From the NCBI GenBank assembly GCA_025602905.1, contig JAHLKI010000004.1, positions 1,364,001 to 1,428,000 of the forward strand: a DNA stretch of 64,000 nt, in the 5' to 3' direction. Under the pieces are notes generated by a model. It was not told the DNA's origin and searched no databases. It worked only from the letters and a program-made list of their open reading frames with translations. Shown one piece after another: positions 1 to 10,244 of the stretch. A program made the position numbers and the translations under genes. Numbering within the stretch: the stretch's first letter is position 1; every line of letters begins with the position of its first letter. Origin of the DNA: Phlyctochytrium arcticum (lineage: Eukaryota; Chytridiomycota; Chytridiomycetes; Chytridiales; Chytridiaceae).

Positions 1-3000
1 GGACGTAAATTCTAGTCTCGGAGTGAATGTCAGCCCGCTAGTTGACAACAGTACCATACGAATCAATTCTGGAGGTAAAATAGCGTCGGGTTTGTTGTTC
101 CAACAGGCGAATGGGCTCGGTATTAATAACAATGACGTTTTCTTAGATATTCAAACACAAGGGAATCTCGAATATGATGGCAACATTCTATCCGATACTA
201 GAACATTTGGACAAGGACTCCATGAAAACTCAAGTCATGAAGTCTCGCTTGATCTTTCGGTTTCAGGGGCACTGGAAATGAATTCTACCAAAACAAACAT
301 CACCGAGAATCTCACTTGTTCCAATGGAATCACGCGAGTCGGCAATGACATTAGAGGCTCCTATTCAGCAGGGAACAACATATCCATAAGCAGATCAACC
401 ATTTCATGCACTTATGACCCTGAACCAGAGCAGCCATATGTGGGTGGCAACGGAATCACTGTCGCAGGGAAGACGATTTCGAATACCATTTCTCTTGTAG
501 CTGGCACCGGTGTCATTGTAGTTGGTACGCCTGGTGGTCCATATACGATATCTTCAATTGATACATTCCAACAGAAAAAAGCAGAGGACGCACCTAATGA
601 AGAAACAACCGAGGGAAGTGAATCAAAAGTTCTCAAAAGTGGCGGGGGTGATATTATTCAAGTGACCGGAGGCTTGACCGGGGTATTGTCAGGATTGGGT
701 AGTATCTTGGGAGGCGCGGGGGCTGCCATTGGAACAGCCTCATCTGCAATAGGCGCGATTGGTGCCTCCGGTGGGCTACTAGGAGGCCTTGCTGCAACGG
801 GCGGATTCATCAGTATTTTTGGCCGAGAACGTGAGCGGAAACAAGACATCAACGGCGATCCTATACTAGATTAGAGCCCGGATCAAACGTGGTCATTGTC
901 ACAATGCCGCATAACACAGGATGTGATACAACGAGATTACTTTTCGACACCCCTCCGGACTGCTCCTATTTAGGTATAGCAGGTGAGTACCCTCAGCAGG
1001 CGGTTAACTGTCAAATGCTCTCAGAATACGACAATCTCATTATTAAACCATCCACAGTGAGCCTAGTTAGCGATCTGGTGAGTCCTATCAGCGAGACACT
1101 TGGTATCCAAGGTTCATTGATTGAATATATAGAATCAGATCTTATCAAAAGTTACTGTACCAACCAAAGATCACAGGAGACAACAAGATCCGATATTCCT
1201 TGATATCCGGTACCCCAAATTTGAGTGGGTATGCAATTACTTCAGATATCGCAGCAACTTATGTCTCTAATACAAATCTAGGAACGACACTATCTGCGTA
1301 TGTGTCAAACACATCATACGCGGCCGGTATGGCCTCGAAACAGAACATTATTACTAGTGGAAGCAAACTTGACTATGCATTGCTATCAAATGTACCAGAC
1401 CATACAATTTACGCTCTTAATTCGGCATTAACGAGTGAATTGGCAGGAAAAGTATCACAAAGTACCTATGATACAAGACAAACAACGATTGACACTGCTT
1501 TGACATCCAAAGTTTCGCAAAGTACCTATGATACAAGGCAAACATTGATTGACACAAACATAGCCAGCAAAGTCTCACAAACATCATATGATACGAGGCA
1601 AACAACCATTGATACAAACATATCCAGCAAACAGAATATCATCACGTCAAATATTCTACTAAGTGGTGTGGATACGACAACTACGACTCTTTTGACCGAT
1701 GATTTCACAACAACGCCAACAGGAATGTTGACAGGCAATGCAACGCATGATCCAACAAATATGTACGTAGCACTTCAGGAAAATAACCAGACATATAGCA
1801 ACGGGTCTCTGACTTATAATATTCCAACACTAGGGAGATATTGGACACTTCAATGCGATTTATTATATTCATCTTTTCGAAATGATGAAGGTATTAGTGT
1901 GAATCTCGGAGGCTACATCGCATCGTTCTCAGGATATTTTAACTATACTCGTCTCTACACACCAGATGGCACGTTTACGGAAACTGCAGCATCATTACCT
2001 AGAGATATCTTTGCCACAATAAAAATGAAAGTAGTTTATGATACTATTCAGTTGTTTGTTAATATCGTATTAGTATCAACAAAGTCAAACGATACTAGTA
2101 ATGTTCCACCATCAACAGATGTCAAACTACTTGTTTTTGGTGAAAGTGGGGGTTTTGCAAGCCAAAAAGTAATCGACAACATATCACTTGTCCAAGACAG
2201 CAATGCAACGGAAGTCATCAAGTTTGCTCCATATAATGGCAAAGTAACGAGCCAGGTTGTATGTCAAGATGACGGTTTATACGGTAGCTCGCTGATATTT
2301 TCTTCTTCCACAGGTCCAACTGGTACTTTACAAGGCCAGATGAAAATTGCTCCAACTGGTGTCTATTTGACGAATAACAAACTGGTAGCAAGTCAAGAAT
2401 ATGTAAATACTCAAATCGCAGCAATCCCTTTGAGCAACTACACATTAATATCGACCTATAATACCCAACTAACTACCATCGATGCTCGTTTTACACCAAT
2501 TAAAACACGTCTGGGTCAGTTGAAATCATTGTCCAACCTTGACACAATCGACTTATCAACTTCACTAGTAACTGGAGTGCTTCCTATTAGTAAAGTTGAT
2601 ACATCAACACTTCAACCGCTTATCACAAGTGGGAATGCTACTTCAATTAAAACGACTTTGGGGTTGTCTTCCACGGCGTCAAGTGGGGTAATTGACTGGC
2701 CGGATATAACAGGCAAGCCTACGTTTGGTTCATTATCAGGGAAGAATAATATTGACTTGGCATCTGGTGATGTGACTGGTGTTTTACCTATTGCTAAAGT
2801 CAATGTTTCTACGTTACAGCCAATACATGCAACCTTATCAGCCCTGTCTTCAGCAACTCCTTCTATTGCAAAGTCGTTAATTTTGACAAATGGAACATCA
2901 GGTTCAAATTTACCAGTTTTGAAATTGATTGGTGGTGGTGGTAATGAAAACTCGGTTTCTATTCAAATGTCTCCATGGAACGGTCGTCCAGGTGGAATTT

Positions 3001-3966
3001 CGACCAAAATTTCTGCTATTGATGACAATACAGGAGGATCCAGATTGGCATTCTATGCTGCATCAGGATCAGATAGTACTCCAATAAGCGAATTTCTATC
3101 TGGGACATCCACAGGAGTCAGTATTCCCAAATTCTTATCAATTGGAGGTGGAGGCGCTTCAGGTTCAGCCTTGATTGGAGGCTTAACATTCCAATATTCC
3201 GCTGGTGGTTACAGGAACTTTATAACCTCAAGGCACAATGGAAGTCAATTGATGACCAATGCTATTGACTTTCACATCAATAGTAGTACAACGGCTAATG
3301 GTTCTTCGGCACCAGGCACCGGAAATCTACATATAATGGCAGTTGACGCCACTGGCGTTTACTTCTTGGAAACATCCGAATGCACATCATTAACTACAGG
3401 AGCACTACGAGTTTCAGGTGGGGCAGCAATTACTAAAAACTTACAAGTCGGTGGTGCTGTTTTTTGTCATAATACTCAAGATAGTACAGGTATTCAAAAT
3501 GGTTCGCTTATCGTGGCTGGGGGTGCAAGTATTAACAAAACATTGGCTTGTGGAGAACTTATGAAGACGGGCAACACTCATTATTATCATAGCATATGCA
3601 CTTCGGGGGGGTGGATTCCGGCAATGTCTCAGCAAAACCCTTTGAGTGTTGGATCATGGACATATTCAAGTACAGTAACCACAGTGGGGGGAGTCATTAC
3701 CTGAAGGTACCTACTTCGGGAATTTGGTCGATATCGCCAAACATCATATATGATACTGGGGCGGCACCGCAAGTCCAATATCTCACAGATATGACAAGCG
3801 GCATTGTTCTCACAATGAATCGTAATATACAATGTCTATTGTCTTGGACAGGGTATCTCCAGTATGACACTGATTTGAGTTGGACTATTAAAGCATCATC
3901 AGGTGCTGATTTTACTGTTCCAACAGGAACATCGATTACTATGGTTTTACTGTTTCGAACGTTCTG
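1..3966 (+). pseudogene. Giant fibre/tail-spike-like protein of element A, 5' part outside the window, three frameshifts
   Basis: Probable trimeric host-attachment fibre of a Polinton-like virus. The coding frame is already open at base 2 and matches the middle of the element B fibre (22771-28173), so about 650 N-terminal codons lie upstream. Visible in order: shaft-like repeats with alternating hydrophobic and Gly/Asn turns, a glycine/alanine-rich segment (about 640-800) ending in a basic ERERKQD stretch, a Cys-containing module (VIVTMP...GC...DTPP.CSYLGI), then long Ser/Thr/Asn-rich shaft. The frame changes near 872 (short deletion relative to B), near 1200 and near 3700. The last about 120 residues are unrelated to the B and C tips, so the receptor-binding head differs. 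Three consecutive 60-nt repeats (about 1450-1629) encode 20-residue units beginning KVSQSTYDTRQ. No receptor or enzyme motif was recognised; the fibre role is inferred from architecture. Confidence 0.75.
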
Positions 3967-4309
3967 AAGTAATGTAGTTAATGTCGAAATACTCTATAAA
4001 GGTCCGTTTGTCACACCCGAAAGCCAGTGTATCGTTGCCAACCAATAGATACCCACGTTTCAAAAAGCTACGTCTGATTCTCATGTTCCCTGACGGTTTG
4101 AGATTGGAGGAGATACTAATCAATTTTTTAAACATCTCGACATTATATGGAGAAATGGGAATGAAGACATGTAAGTCTTTTCCAACCAAGGACAGAATTA
4201 CTTTCGCCAACTCCTCCTCGGTGTGTATAAACATACGCAAAACATGGCAATCCTCGATTTGAATCTGAATAGCTGGTTTGTTGGGTCTTAGGGTCATCAC
4301 GCGATGCAT
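3947..4309 (-). CDS. Small conserved gene convergent with the fibre (element A copy)
   Basis: 120-residue protein of unknown function. It is homologous to 44896-45234 in element C and to the gene split by the Helitron in B (28170-28452 plus 41670-41726). The shared core is a TEEEL motif, then a V.LVGKDLHVF-type segment, then a block with KLISISS (KIISIS in the others), suggesting one small alpha/beta domain. It always lies immediately downstream of the fibre on the opposite strand, and its 3' end overlaps the fibre stop by 21 nt here (4 nt in B and C). The constant pairing argues for a conserved fibre-linked role such as assembly or regulation, but that is inference. The frame is intact. Confidence 0.6.
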   Translation of the reverse strand: MHRVMTLRPNKPAIQIQIEDCHVLRMFIHTEEELAKVILSLVGKDLHVFIPISPYNVEMFKKLISISSNLKPSGNMRIRRSFLKRGYLLVGNDTLAFGCDKRTFIEYFDINYITSERSKQ

Positions 4310-4362
4310 TTCGTTTAAAAGAAAGCTTTTTTTTTATCATATAATATATTCAATCCGCATAT

Positions 4363-5222
4363 TCAGACAAGAGCCTTCACGACATCTTGTATACAGATGG
4401 ATCTTTTGTAGAATACGACCTCAGAGCGATAATTTTCCACTGTATTCACAATGTCATTTACTTGTTTTTCACCAACATATTCTTCAAGATAGATTGCAAT
4501 ACAGTATATTCCGTATGTGCAGGTATATGATCAAATTGAATATCCGTGATCCAATGCCATTTGAATTTTGTATAATATCTTCCAATCAACAGGATATTCT
4601 TTGATAACATGGCATGTGGTTTGAATCGTTGAATGCCAAGAATATTGTGTTGAGGGATGCATGTTCCAAGCTTCTGCATTGGTGATGGTGTTCCTTTTTC
4701 AAAGACAGACCAGAATGCATCATAGTCAAATACTTTCTTTGTCCCGAGTTTGTAAAACGATCCCTTTGGGACAATTCTTCTATAAGACAATTTGAAACCA
4801 TCATACCGGGCAACAGTAGCGCGATGAGGGAGAATCATGCATATCAAATTTGCATTATAACTTTTCACAGCGTGTCTAATGAACTTGACAGACAACATAC
4901 AACCCACACCATAAGGCGGATTGAAACCTATAGCAACATTATTCATGTCACCTTTAGTCTTTAAGAAATCCTGTGAAATCACATCAGAATATGTATCATC
5001 TGGTGGGTGAAGATCATATGAGACATAGTTGATATTCGGTAAGATCTGTTTAAGCTTGAACACGAGGTAGCCATCACCTGCAGACGAGTCAATGAACCAC
5101 TCAATATCATTCTTGATGAGTAACGGCACCATTTCAGTCACAAGAGAATCTATTAGTTCTTTGTTGGTATAGTACTGTTCCCGTGAAGTCTTAGCTATTA
5201 CCTTGCGCTTTTGAAATGTCAT
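4363..5222 (-). pseudogene. N6-adenine DNA methyltransferase with NPPY motif (element A), frameshifted near its C-terminus
   Basis: The N-terminal part (TFQKRK...SREQYYT..EL) leads into a SAM-binding motif I (SSAGDGYL) and the catalytic motif IV GFNPPYG, so this is an adenine-N6 methyltransferase with an Asn-Pro-Pro-Tyr active site. Expected action is on viral DNA, for protection or marking. The start at 5222 is chosen because the element B copy begins with an equivalent Met-Ser/Thr-Phe sequence. After about residue 236 the open frame drifts, and homology to B resumes in another frame (IYLEEYVGE...SICIQDVV) until a stop at 4363, so one single-base indel truncates it. The 5' end is only 2 bp from the receiver gene on the same strand, suggesting co-transcription. 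Confidence 0.75.
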
Positions 5223-5224
5223 AT

Positions 5225-5625
5225 TTACAAGTTAAATATAGTCTTTAAAATTTGTTTTGTGATGGGTTTGGAATAGAATATATTTGCGCCTGCATTCAAG
5301 CTATCTCTTTTCATATTTCCATCTGATGAAAATGCAACGATTTACACGGCCGGCTCTACAGTATCATACTATTTAATTCAAAGTTTCGAATGAGATCGAT
5401 TAAATTGAGACCATCTTGTTTATATTTGGAATTGTCAAAAGGTTGCTGTCCCAAGTTGATATCCGTTAATATGTATGGTATGTCTTGATAGTTTGTTTCA
5501 TATATACACCAGGCAGTCGATATATTATCAACACAAATAACGGTATCAGTTGGCATCAATTGTTTGATTTGTCTCTTCATGATATCTCTGGTAATTTGGT
5601 TGTCATCGATAACCATGATAATCAT
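5225..5625 (-). pseudogene. CheY-like response-regulator receiver domain protein (element A), broken
   Basis: The first 89 residues begin MIIMVIDDNQ, with the acidic pair at Asp7-Asp8, followed by ILTDINL with a candidate phospho-acceptor Asp55. This is the beta1 and beta3 pattern of two-component receiver domains. The open frame stops at 5356, but a second frame on the same strand continues the fold: IVAFSSDGNM (Ser at the conserved Thr/Ser site of beta4) and then NIFYSKPI (the conserved Lys-Pro of beta5), ending at 5225. The whole is one stand-alone receiver of about 130 residues, disrupted by a frameshift and a stop between 5340 and 5390. No output or kinase domain is attached. It lies just upstream of the methyltransferase gene on the same strand. 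A phosphorelay role in the host is inference. Confidence 0.7.
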
Positions 5626-5639
5626 CCTTTACTTATATG

Positions 5640-6137
5640 AAGCATAAGATCCAGGCCCCTCCGTCTCATAAGGCACAATTACCCCCACACGATTCTTATA
5701 TCGCAGCGAGGGGTGGATGAATCGTGTGGGTGCATCTGTGTGTGAATCCTTCAAAAAATCATTAGGATGTTGATAATACAACAGATACACAGATACACAG
5801 ATGTTTTTTGGTTACTTTGTAAAAATACTTGTTTAATTTGAAACTTTTTTTTGTATTAAAGTGAAAAACATCTGTGTAATTTGTGTAAAGTGTGTATTTT
5901 AGTGAAATATCGTTAACAGAGTGCAAAAAACGATACACAGATGAATACACAGATGCAAAAAACAAGATTCTATCTGTGTACTCTCACACCCACACGATAC
6001 AAAAACTCCGAAATCACAAAAACTGATAAACCCATGACTTTCCACACGCCCCATATGAAATGTACCATACACGAACCATACACCGCTTCTCTATCGCTAG
6101 GAAGGAAAGGAATCGGAATATAAAAAGCAGACGTCTT
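5640..6137. repeat. Non-coding end region of element A with ACACAGAT repeats
   Basis: No convincing gene. The core (about 5770-5990) carries repeated ACACAGAT/ATCTGTGT words on both strands around an AT-rich centre. It is framed by GTGTGGGT words (about 5722 and its reverse complement near 5988) and a CGTTAAC word near 5911. This layout matches the repeat blocks of elements B and C, but with a different core word. It probably serves as a replication or packaging signal; that is inference. Confidence 0.55.
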
Positions 6138-6185
6138 TTATAGTGCAGACCCTATAGTGGTACCACTATAGGGTCTGCACTATAA
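6138..6185. repeat. Perfect 48-bp palindrome at the A/B junction
   Basis: The sequence is self-complementary around GGTACC at 6159-6164 (centre between 6161 and 6162), with arms reading TATAGTGCAGACCC and complement. The same palindrome occurs at the B/C junction (centre near 43318). It marks the outermost end of element B. To its left only one 24-bp arm is kept before the sequence diverges. Confidence 0.85.
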
Positions 6186-6187
6186 CA

Positions 6188-6352
6188 GACCCAATAGTGG
6201 GAAGGTCACTATTCAAGAACCAATAGTGGAAAGTTGAAGAACCAATAGTGCAAGTGCGCTATTCAAGACCCAACAGCGGAAAATTCAAGACCCAATAGTG
6301 GAAAGTTCAAGAACCAATAGTGCAAGTGCGCTTATCATGACCCAATAGTGGT
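6188..6352 (+). repeat. Array of A(A/C)CCAATAGTG words in the left TIR
   Basis: About seven copies of a 12-13 nt word with consensus A[AC]CCAA[TC]AG[TC]G[GC], spaced about 20-28 nt apart. Matching arrays lie in the right TIR of B (about 43130-43300, inverted) and at the outer end of C (43340-43460). They are candidate binding sites for a terminus-recognising protein such as an integrase or terminal protein. Confidence 0.75.
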
Positions 6353-6586
6353 AAGGCCAGCCATCGCCATTATATTCTCCTTTTACTCTCCTTCTCTTCT
6401 TCTTGACTCTAATTTGCTTCTCAAAAACTCGTATTCCGCTTCCTCTCTAAATCATGAATACTCTTATATTCCTATTACCTTACTCACTATACTCTAATTA
6501 TATCTCGCCCGTTTTATTGGGATTCACTTTTTATTGTGATGCATCCTTTTCTCATATTCGATGAATACGAGTGTCTTACTATATGC

Positions 6587-6835
6587 GTGTGGGGAAGATG
6601 TGTATTTTTTTCGCAGAAAATCGTTACGGGGGAGGCTAAAACACAGCTTACACACCTACACATCTGTATTTTGCTTAGTTTGTAAAATATACATACTTTA
6701 ATAACATCCTTTTTTTCATAATAACTTTGAAAAAAGGTGTGTAAGGTGTGTAAGGTGTGTATTTTCGTTAGGGACAGTGTATGGCTGTGGACTTTTCAGC
6801 AGAAAAGGTGTGTCTCTAGCTGTGTCAAGGTGTGT
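6587..6835 (+). repeat. Repeat block R1 (ACACACCT/AGGTGTGT iterons), left TIR copy
   Basis: One of four copies in element B (others at 14684-14914, 17666-17915 and 42657-42904). It runs from GTGTGGGGAAGATGTG through an ATCGTTA..GGG word, ACACACCTACACATCTG, an AT-rich centre, three tandem AGGTGTGT words, a second CGTTAGGG word and two more GGTGTGT words. The inverted words on either side of an AT-rich core resemble a viral replication origin. Confidence 0.8.
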
Positions 6836-6856
6836 TTTTTTTTAATCACACACACA

Positions 6857-7801
6857 TCAACTTCTCTCTCCCCCCGGCACACTCTGAATCCCCACACCCC
6901 CACTCATCACGCTCTCTCTATCTCTCTGAATTTCTACTGTCTCCATTGATCTCACTACATCTTGTATGCATATGCTTCTTTTGTAAAATACCACATCTTT
7001 TCTATATTCCATGATCTTAGCTGCAATCTTGTTGACCTGCTCTTCACCAACACACTCTTCAAGGTAGATTGCAATATAGTCAATGTGAGAAGGTATATGA
7101 TCAAACTTACTATCTGTCACCCAGTACCACCTAAACTGTCTGTAATATCTTCCAATTAACAGGATGTTCTTTGATAACATTGGACGTGTTTTCAGCAGAT
7201 GTATGCCAAGAATACCATATTCTGGGATGCAAGTGTCAAGTTTCTGTACAGGTGATGTTTCGCCTTTCTCAAAGACAGACCAGAAGGCATCATAGTCGAA
7301 TACTTTGTTTGTTCCAAACTTGTAAAAGGATTTTGCAGGCACAAGTCTCCTGTAGGACAGTTTGAATCCATCATATCTGGCCACAGTAGCAACGTGTGGA
7401 AGTATCATACAGATAAGACTTGGATCGTATTTCTTCACAGCATGTCGGATAAACTCAATAGATAACTTACAGAGTACACCATAAGGCGGATTGAACCCAA
7501 TTGCAACATTTGTCATGTTAGCTTCATTTGTTGTCTGTAGAAAATCCTGTACAATGACATTGGAATATGTATCTTCTGGCGAATACAGGTCATACGATAT
7601 ATATTGGATATTTGGTAACACTTATTTTAGCTTGAATTCAAGGTAACAATCTCCGGCAGATGAATCAATGAACCATTGAATATTGTTCTTGATGAGTAAC
7701 GGCACCAGTTCATCTGTCACAAGTGAATCAATTAGCTCTTTCTTTGTATAATACTGTTCTAGTGAAGTCTTGGCTATTTCTTTTCGTTTTTCAAAGGACA
7801 T
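6857..7801 (-). pseudogene. N6-adenine DNA methyltransferase with NPPY motif (element B), one nonsense codon
   Basis: Paralogue of the element A methyltransferase: SSAGDCYL at motif I, GFNPPYG at motif IV, and the same C-terminal YLEECVGEEQ...SICIQDVV region. The start at 7801 (MSFEKRK) is chosen by alignment with A. A TAA at 7622-7624 lies in frame where A has a sense codon (KLKQ in A), so the gene is split into 59- and 254-codon parts by a single substitution. The last codons run into the left TIR and read repeat-derived sequence (GGVGIQSVPGGERS) that A lacks, so the true C-terminus was probably lost when the TIR boundary formed. It is divergent from the Dam-like gene, with 38 bp between starts. 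Confidence 0.75.
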
Positions 7802-7839
7802 ACTTTTACTTTTACTCAAAATTTTCATATATATCAACA

Positions 7840-8649
7840 ATGAAACCATTCATCTCTTATGTTGGATCCAAATCGAAAATTATGAAAGAGATTAACTCAA
7901 AGTTACCCAAAGTCATCAACCGATACTTTGAACCATTTGTTGGAGGGGCGAGCGTTCTGTTTCATATAGGAACAAAATACCAGAATATAGAGCATTTTTT
8001 CATTAATGATAAGGACAAGGAAATCATTAATCTGTACAAGTCTGTCCGGGACAACTGTACAGAACTGATTCATGAACTTGAAGAATTGAATACCTACCGA
8101 GATAAAGAGTCATTCTTGATGTTCTTGGACATATTCAATAATGAACGCAAAGGAATGAGTCTAGCGGCCAGAAGTGCTTTATATATATACTTGTTGAAAC
8201 TCTCTTTCAACAACAATCTGAAGCATGATGGAGACATCATCAAGCCAACGTATTCAAAAACCAATGCAAAATCCAATCTCTACAAACTGGAAAATATTCA
8301 GGAGGTTTCCTCTTTCTTGAATAAAGTGAATATTCTCAACATGGACTATGTCACATTTCTAAAAAGTGTTTCCTTCAAAAAGGGTGACTTTGTATTCCTT
8401 GATCCTCCATATGATGTAGCTTCAGTCAAACAATACTACATGTCAACATTTAAGGAAAGTGACTACAAAATATTGTTATCTGTATGTGATTACTTACACA
8501 ATGCAGGTGTAAACTTTCTCTTGACTCTTGATTTCAATGAGCATCACACGAGACTCTTTGAAGAGTATAATGTTCATCAGTATTGCAGATATTCCTTTAT
8601 TTCAAATGGACAGAACCAAGACAACGAAATAATCATAACAAATTACTAG
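7840..8649 (+). CDS. Dam-like N6-adenine DNA methyltransferase (D12 class)
   Basis: 269-residue protein with the D12-class order. An N-terminal SAM site reads SYVGSKSK (residues 6-13), followed by FEPFVGGASVLF (30-41), a central target-recognition region, and the catalytic DPPYD at 188-192. It methylates adenine N6, in related enzymes often within GATC; the specificity here cannot be read from the sequence. The start at 7840 is chosen because MKPFISYVGSKSK matches the usual family N-terminus; the frame is open further upstream but overlaps the divergent methyltransferase. The frame is intact although its neighbours are broken. PLVs and giant viruses often carry such genes, probably for genome protection or marking. 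Confidence 0.85.
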   Translation: MKPFISYVGSKSKIMKEINSKLPKVINRYFEPFVGGASVLFHIGTKYQNIEHFFINDKDKEIINLYKSVRDNCTELIHELEELNTYRDKESFLMFLDIFNNERKGMSLAARSALYIYLLKLSFNNNLKHDGDIIKPTYSKTNAKSNLYKLENIQEVSSFLNKVNILNMDYVTFLKSVSFKKGDFVFLDPPYDVASVKQYYMSTFKESDYKILLSVCDYLHNAGVNFLLTLDFNEHHTRLFEEYNVHQYCRYSFISNGQNQDNEIIITNY

Positions 8650-8678
8650 TATTTTTTAGTCTTCATATACTAAAAAGA

Positions 8679-8948
8679 ATGAGGTATTTGTCTAAAAGTG
8701 AGGATCCCTTGTGTGATCAAAATGAACGTATTCTAGATATCTTTGACGATATTGTAACGCACGAGGACAAATTGAGATTCATTGAATCAGTAAAGAAGAT
8801 CAAGCACATTGATGAACCCATTATCAAAAAAATGGAGATGGATGCGGAAATTGATATACTGAAACAGTCATTCAAAGAAACGTTCAAGAAGTATGAAGTG
8901 ATGGTCAAAAAGCCTCGGAATACTCCGGCCAAAAAGACAAATGTATAA
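8679..8948 (+). CDS. Small charged protein downstream of the Dam-like gene
   Basis: 89 residues, rich in Lys, Glu and Asp, predicted largely helical, with a basic tail (KKPRNTPAKKTN). It is not recognised. It follows the methylase by 29 bp on the same strand and ends 5 bp from the convergent integrase stop. The start at 8679 is the first Met after a TACTAAAAAG stretch; an alternative frame start upstream would overlap the methylase. Confidence 0.5.
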   Translation: MRYLSKSEDPLCDQNERILDIFDDIVTHEDKLRFIESVKKIKHIDEPIIKKMEMDAEIDILKQSFKETFKKYEVMVKKPRNTPAKKTNV

Positions 8949-8953
8949 TTTGA

Positions 8954-10231
8954 CTACTCTATATTACGTTCAAATTCATCAAACAATCCTCTCTCATCGT
9001 GAACAAATTGAGACCTTTCTTCCCAAGAAGCTTGTGAAATCGGAAACCCCTTCCACTCTACCAGGTATTGTTTCACTCTGCGGCCATTAACCCGTCTAAT
9101 ACGAGAGTCAAGTATTCGCTCTACTTCATATACATCATCATCATCATCATCATCATTGTTGTCGTCATCATTATCCTCTTGTGTTGCTGATTGAGCACCC
9201 GGTACTCCTATGTCTTGTGTTCCCTCAGGAACCAATCGTAACATATAAGCGGCGAATACACCACTGAGCTCCACATTACTGTCAAGGTCAAGTAGTTTAT
9301 ATCCATCTTGGTACTGCGGAAACTTGCTTGGTACTATGTCAGTCACTTTGTAAATCTTGGCACCGAAATATCCTGTTCGAGCACGTTTTAGAAGACCTGT
9401 GTCCTTTGCGATTATGTAACGACGCACCTTATCTCCAATCTTGAAGGTCTTGAATTTGTTTGAAACACCTTTGTTTCTATCCTTCCTTTGAGCCTCTGCT
9501 ATTTCTTCAGCGTTCTCTTTGATGTACTGTGGTGTTCTTGCCTTCTTGCCTGCACCAAATGAGATCGTGTTGTTGATGGATTGAATCACATTTGGTAAGA
9601 TTTGGACCCAATTCTTATTATATTGAGATCCCATATATAGCGCTCGCTTAATGGTGTGATTCATCCTTTCTACCTGGCCGTTCGACCACGGGGAATGCGG
9701 TTTACTCGTACGCCAGAGAATACCATATTCCTCAGCAAAATCCTGAGTTTCTTTACCAACGTTCTCAGTTCCATTATCAGACTGGATCGTCTTGATTTCC
9801 ACGCCATTGTCAATCATGGATTGAAGTAAAGCAACAACACCGCGCGCATTAACTGTTTTCCAGGGACGTATGTAGACCTTCTTTGTTAGAATGTCAACTG
9901 CTACCACAAGAGCCATATATCCATTAAATGGCCTCATGAATGTGCAGTCTAGTTGGAAGTGTCCCTCCTCTTTTGATAGGATAGGCCTGACCATACCACG
10001 CTGCGTGTGGGGTCTCGAAAAACGTTGATACACAATCTGTTTCTTAAGAAAATCTTCAAGCAACGTTCTCTGACTCAATTTATAAGTGGGGTATCTTTGT
10101 TTGTATAAGAAGTATAAGCGATCCCTGCCCATCAAGGCGCCACCATTTGTGTACATGTCGAGCAATTGGTTGTAATCTTGTGTTTTGATAGGCTTCCAGT
10201 ATCTAGCAACTTCATCTTCATCACTGTTCAT
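8954..10231 (-). CDS. Retroviral-type (rve) DDE integrase with C-terminal chromodomain
   Basis: 425-residue integrase of the Polinton/Ty3 kind. It would cut and join viral ends into host DNA. The catalytic triad reads Asp95 (FQLDCTF), Asp152 (IQSDNGTEN) and Glu188 (NGQVERM), a DX35E spacing. A C-terminal acidic run (about residues 370-380) precedes a chromodomain (VYEVERILDSR...YLVEWKGFP..QASWEE), which in Ty3-type elements targets modified histones and so silent chromatin. The start at 10231 (MNSDEDEVARYW) is chosen because the element C copy starts at the same residue and an ATAATAAGA(GA)CAGAAT motif precedes both. The open frame extends 8 codons upstream, overlapping the ATPase end. The frame is intact. 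Confidence 0.9.
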   Translation of the reverse strand: MNSDEDEVARYWKPIKTQDYNQLLDMYTNGGALMGRDRLYFLYKQRYPTYKLSQRTLLEDFLKKQIVYQRFSRPHTQRGMVRPILSKEEGHFQLDCTFMRPFNGYMALVVAVDILTKKVYIRPWKTVNARGVVALLQSMIDNGVEIKTIQSDNGTENVGKETQDFAEEYGILWRTSKPHSPWSNGQVERMNHTIKRALYMGSQYNKNWVQILPNVIQSINNTISFGAGKKARTPQYIKENAEEIAEAQRKDRNKGVSNKFKTFKIGDKVRRYIIAKDTGLLKRARTGYFGAKIYKVTDIVPSKFPQYQDGYKLLDLDSNVELSGVFAAYMLRLVPEGTQDIGVPGAQSATQEDNDDDNNDDDDDDDVYEVERILDSRIRRVNGRRVKQYLVEWKGFPISQASWEERSQFVHDERGLFDEFERNIE

Positions 10232-10244
10232 ATTCTGTCTCTTA

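Larger units (their letters stand above)
6138..6940 (+). repeat. Left terminal inverted repeat of element B
   Basis: This segment is repeated in inverted orientation at 42552-43342. It starts with the palindrome, continues with an array of CCAATAGTG-type words (6188-6352), an AT-rich spacer, a repeat block of about 250 bp (6587-6835) and a CT-rich stretch ending in TTTCTACTGT at 6940, after which the two ends diverge. The two copies differ by scattered substitutions. Long TIRs bearing iterated words are typical of Polinton and PLV termini. Confidence 0.85.

Noticed and set aside
6737..7014. Short plus-strand frames in the left TIR of B
   Set aside because: Translations of GTGTGT and CT-rich repeats, mirrored in the right TIR; low complexity, no conserved residues.
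8954..10231. Integrase belonging to a Ty3 retrotransposon inserted in the virus
   Set aside because: No reverse transcriptase, RNase H, gag or LTRs nearby, and the same gene sits in the same place and orientation next to the ATPase in element C.
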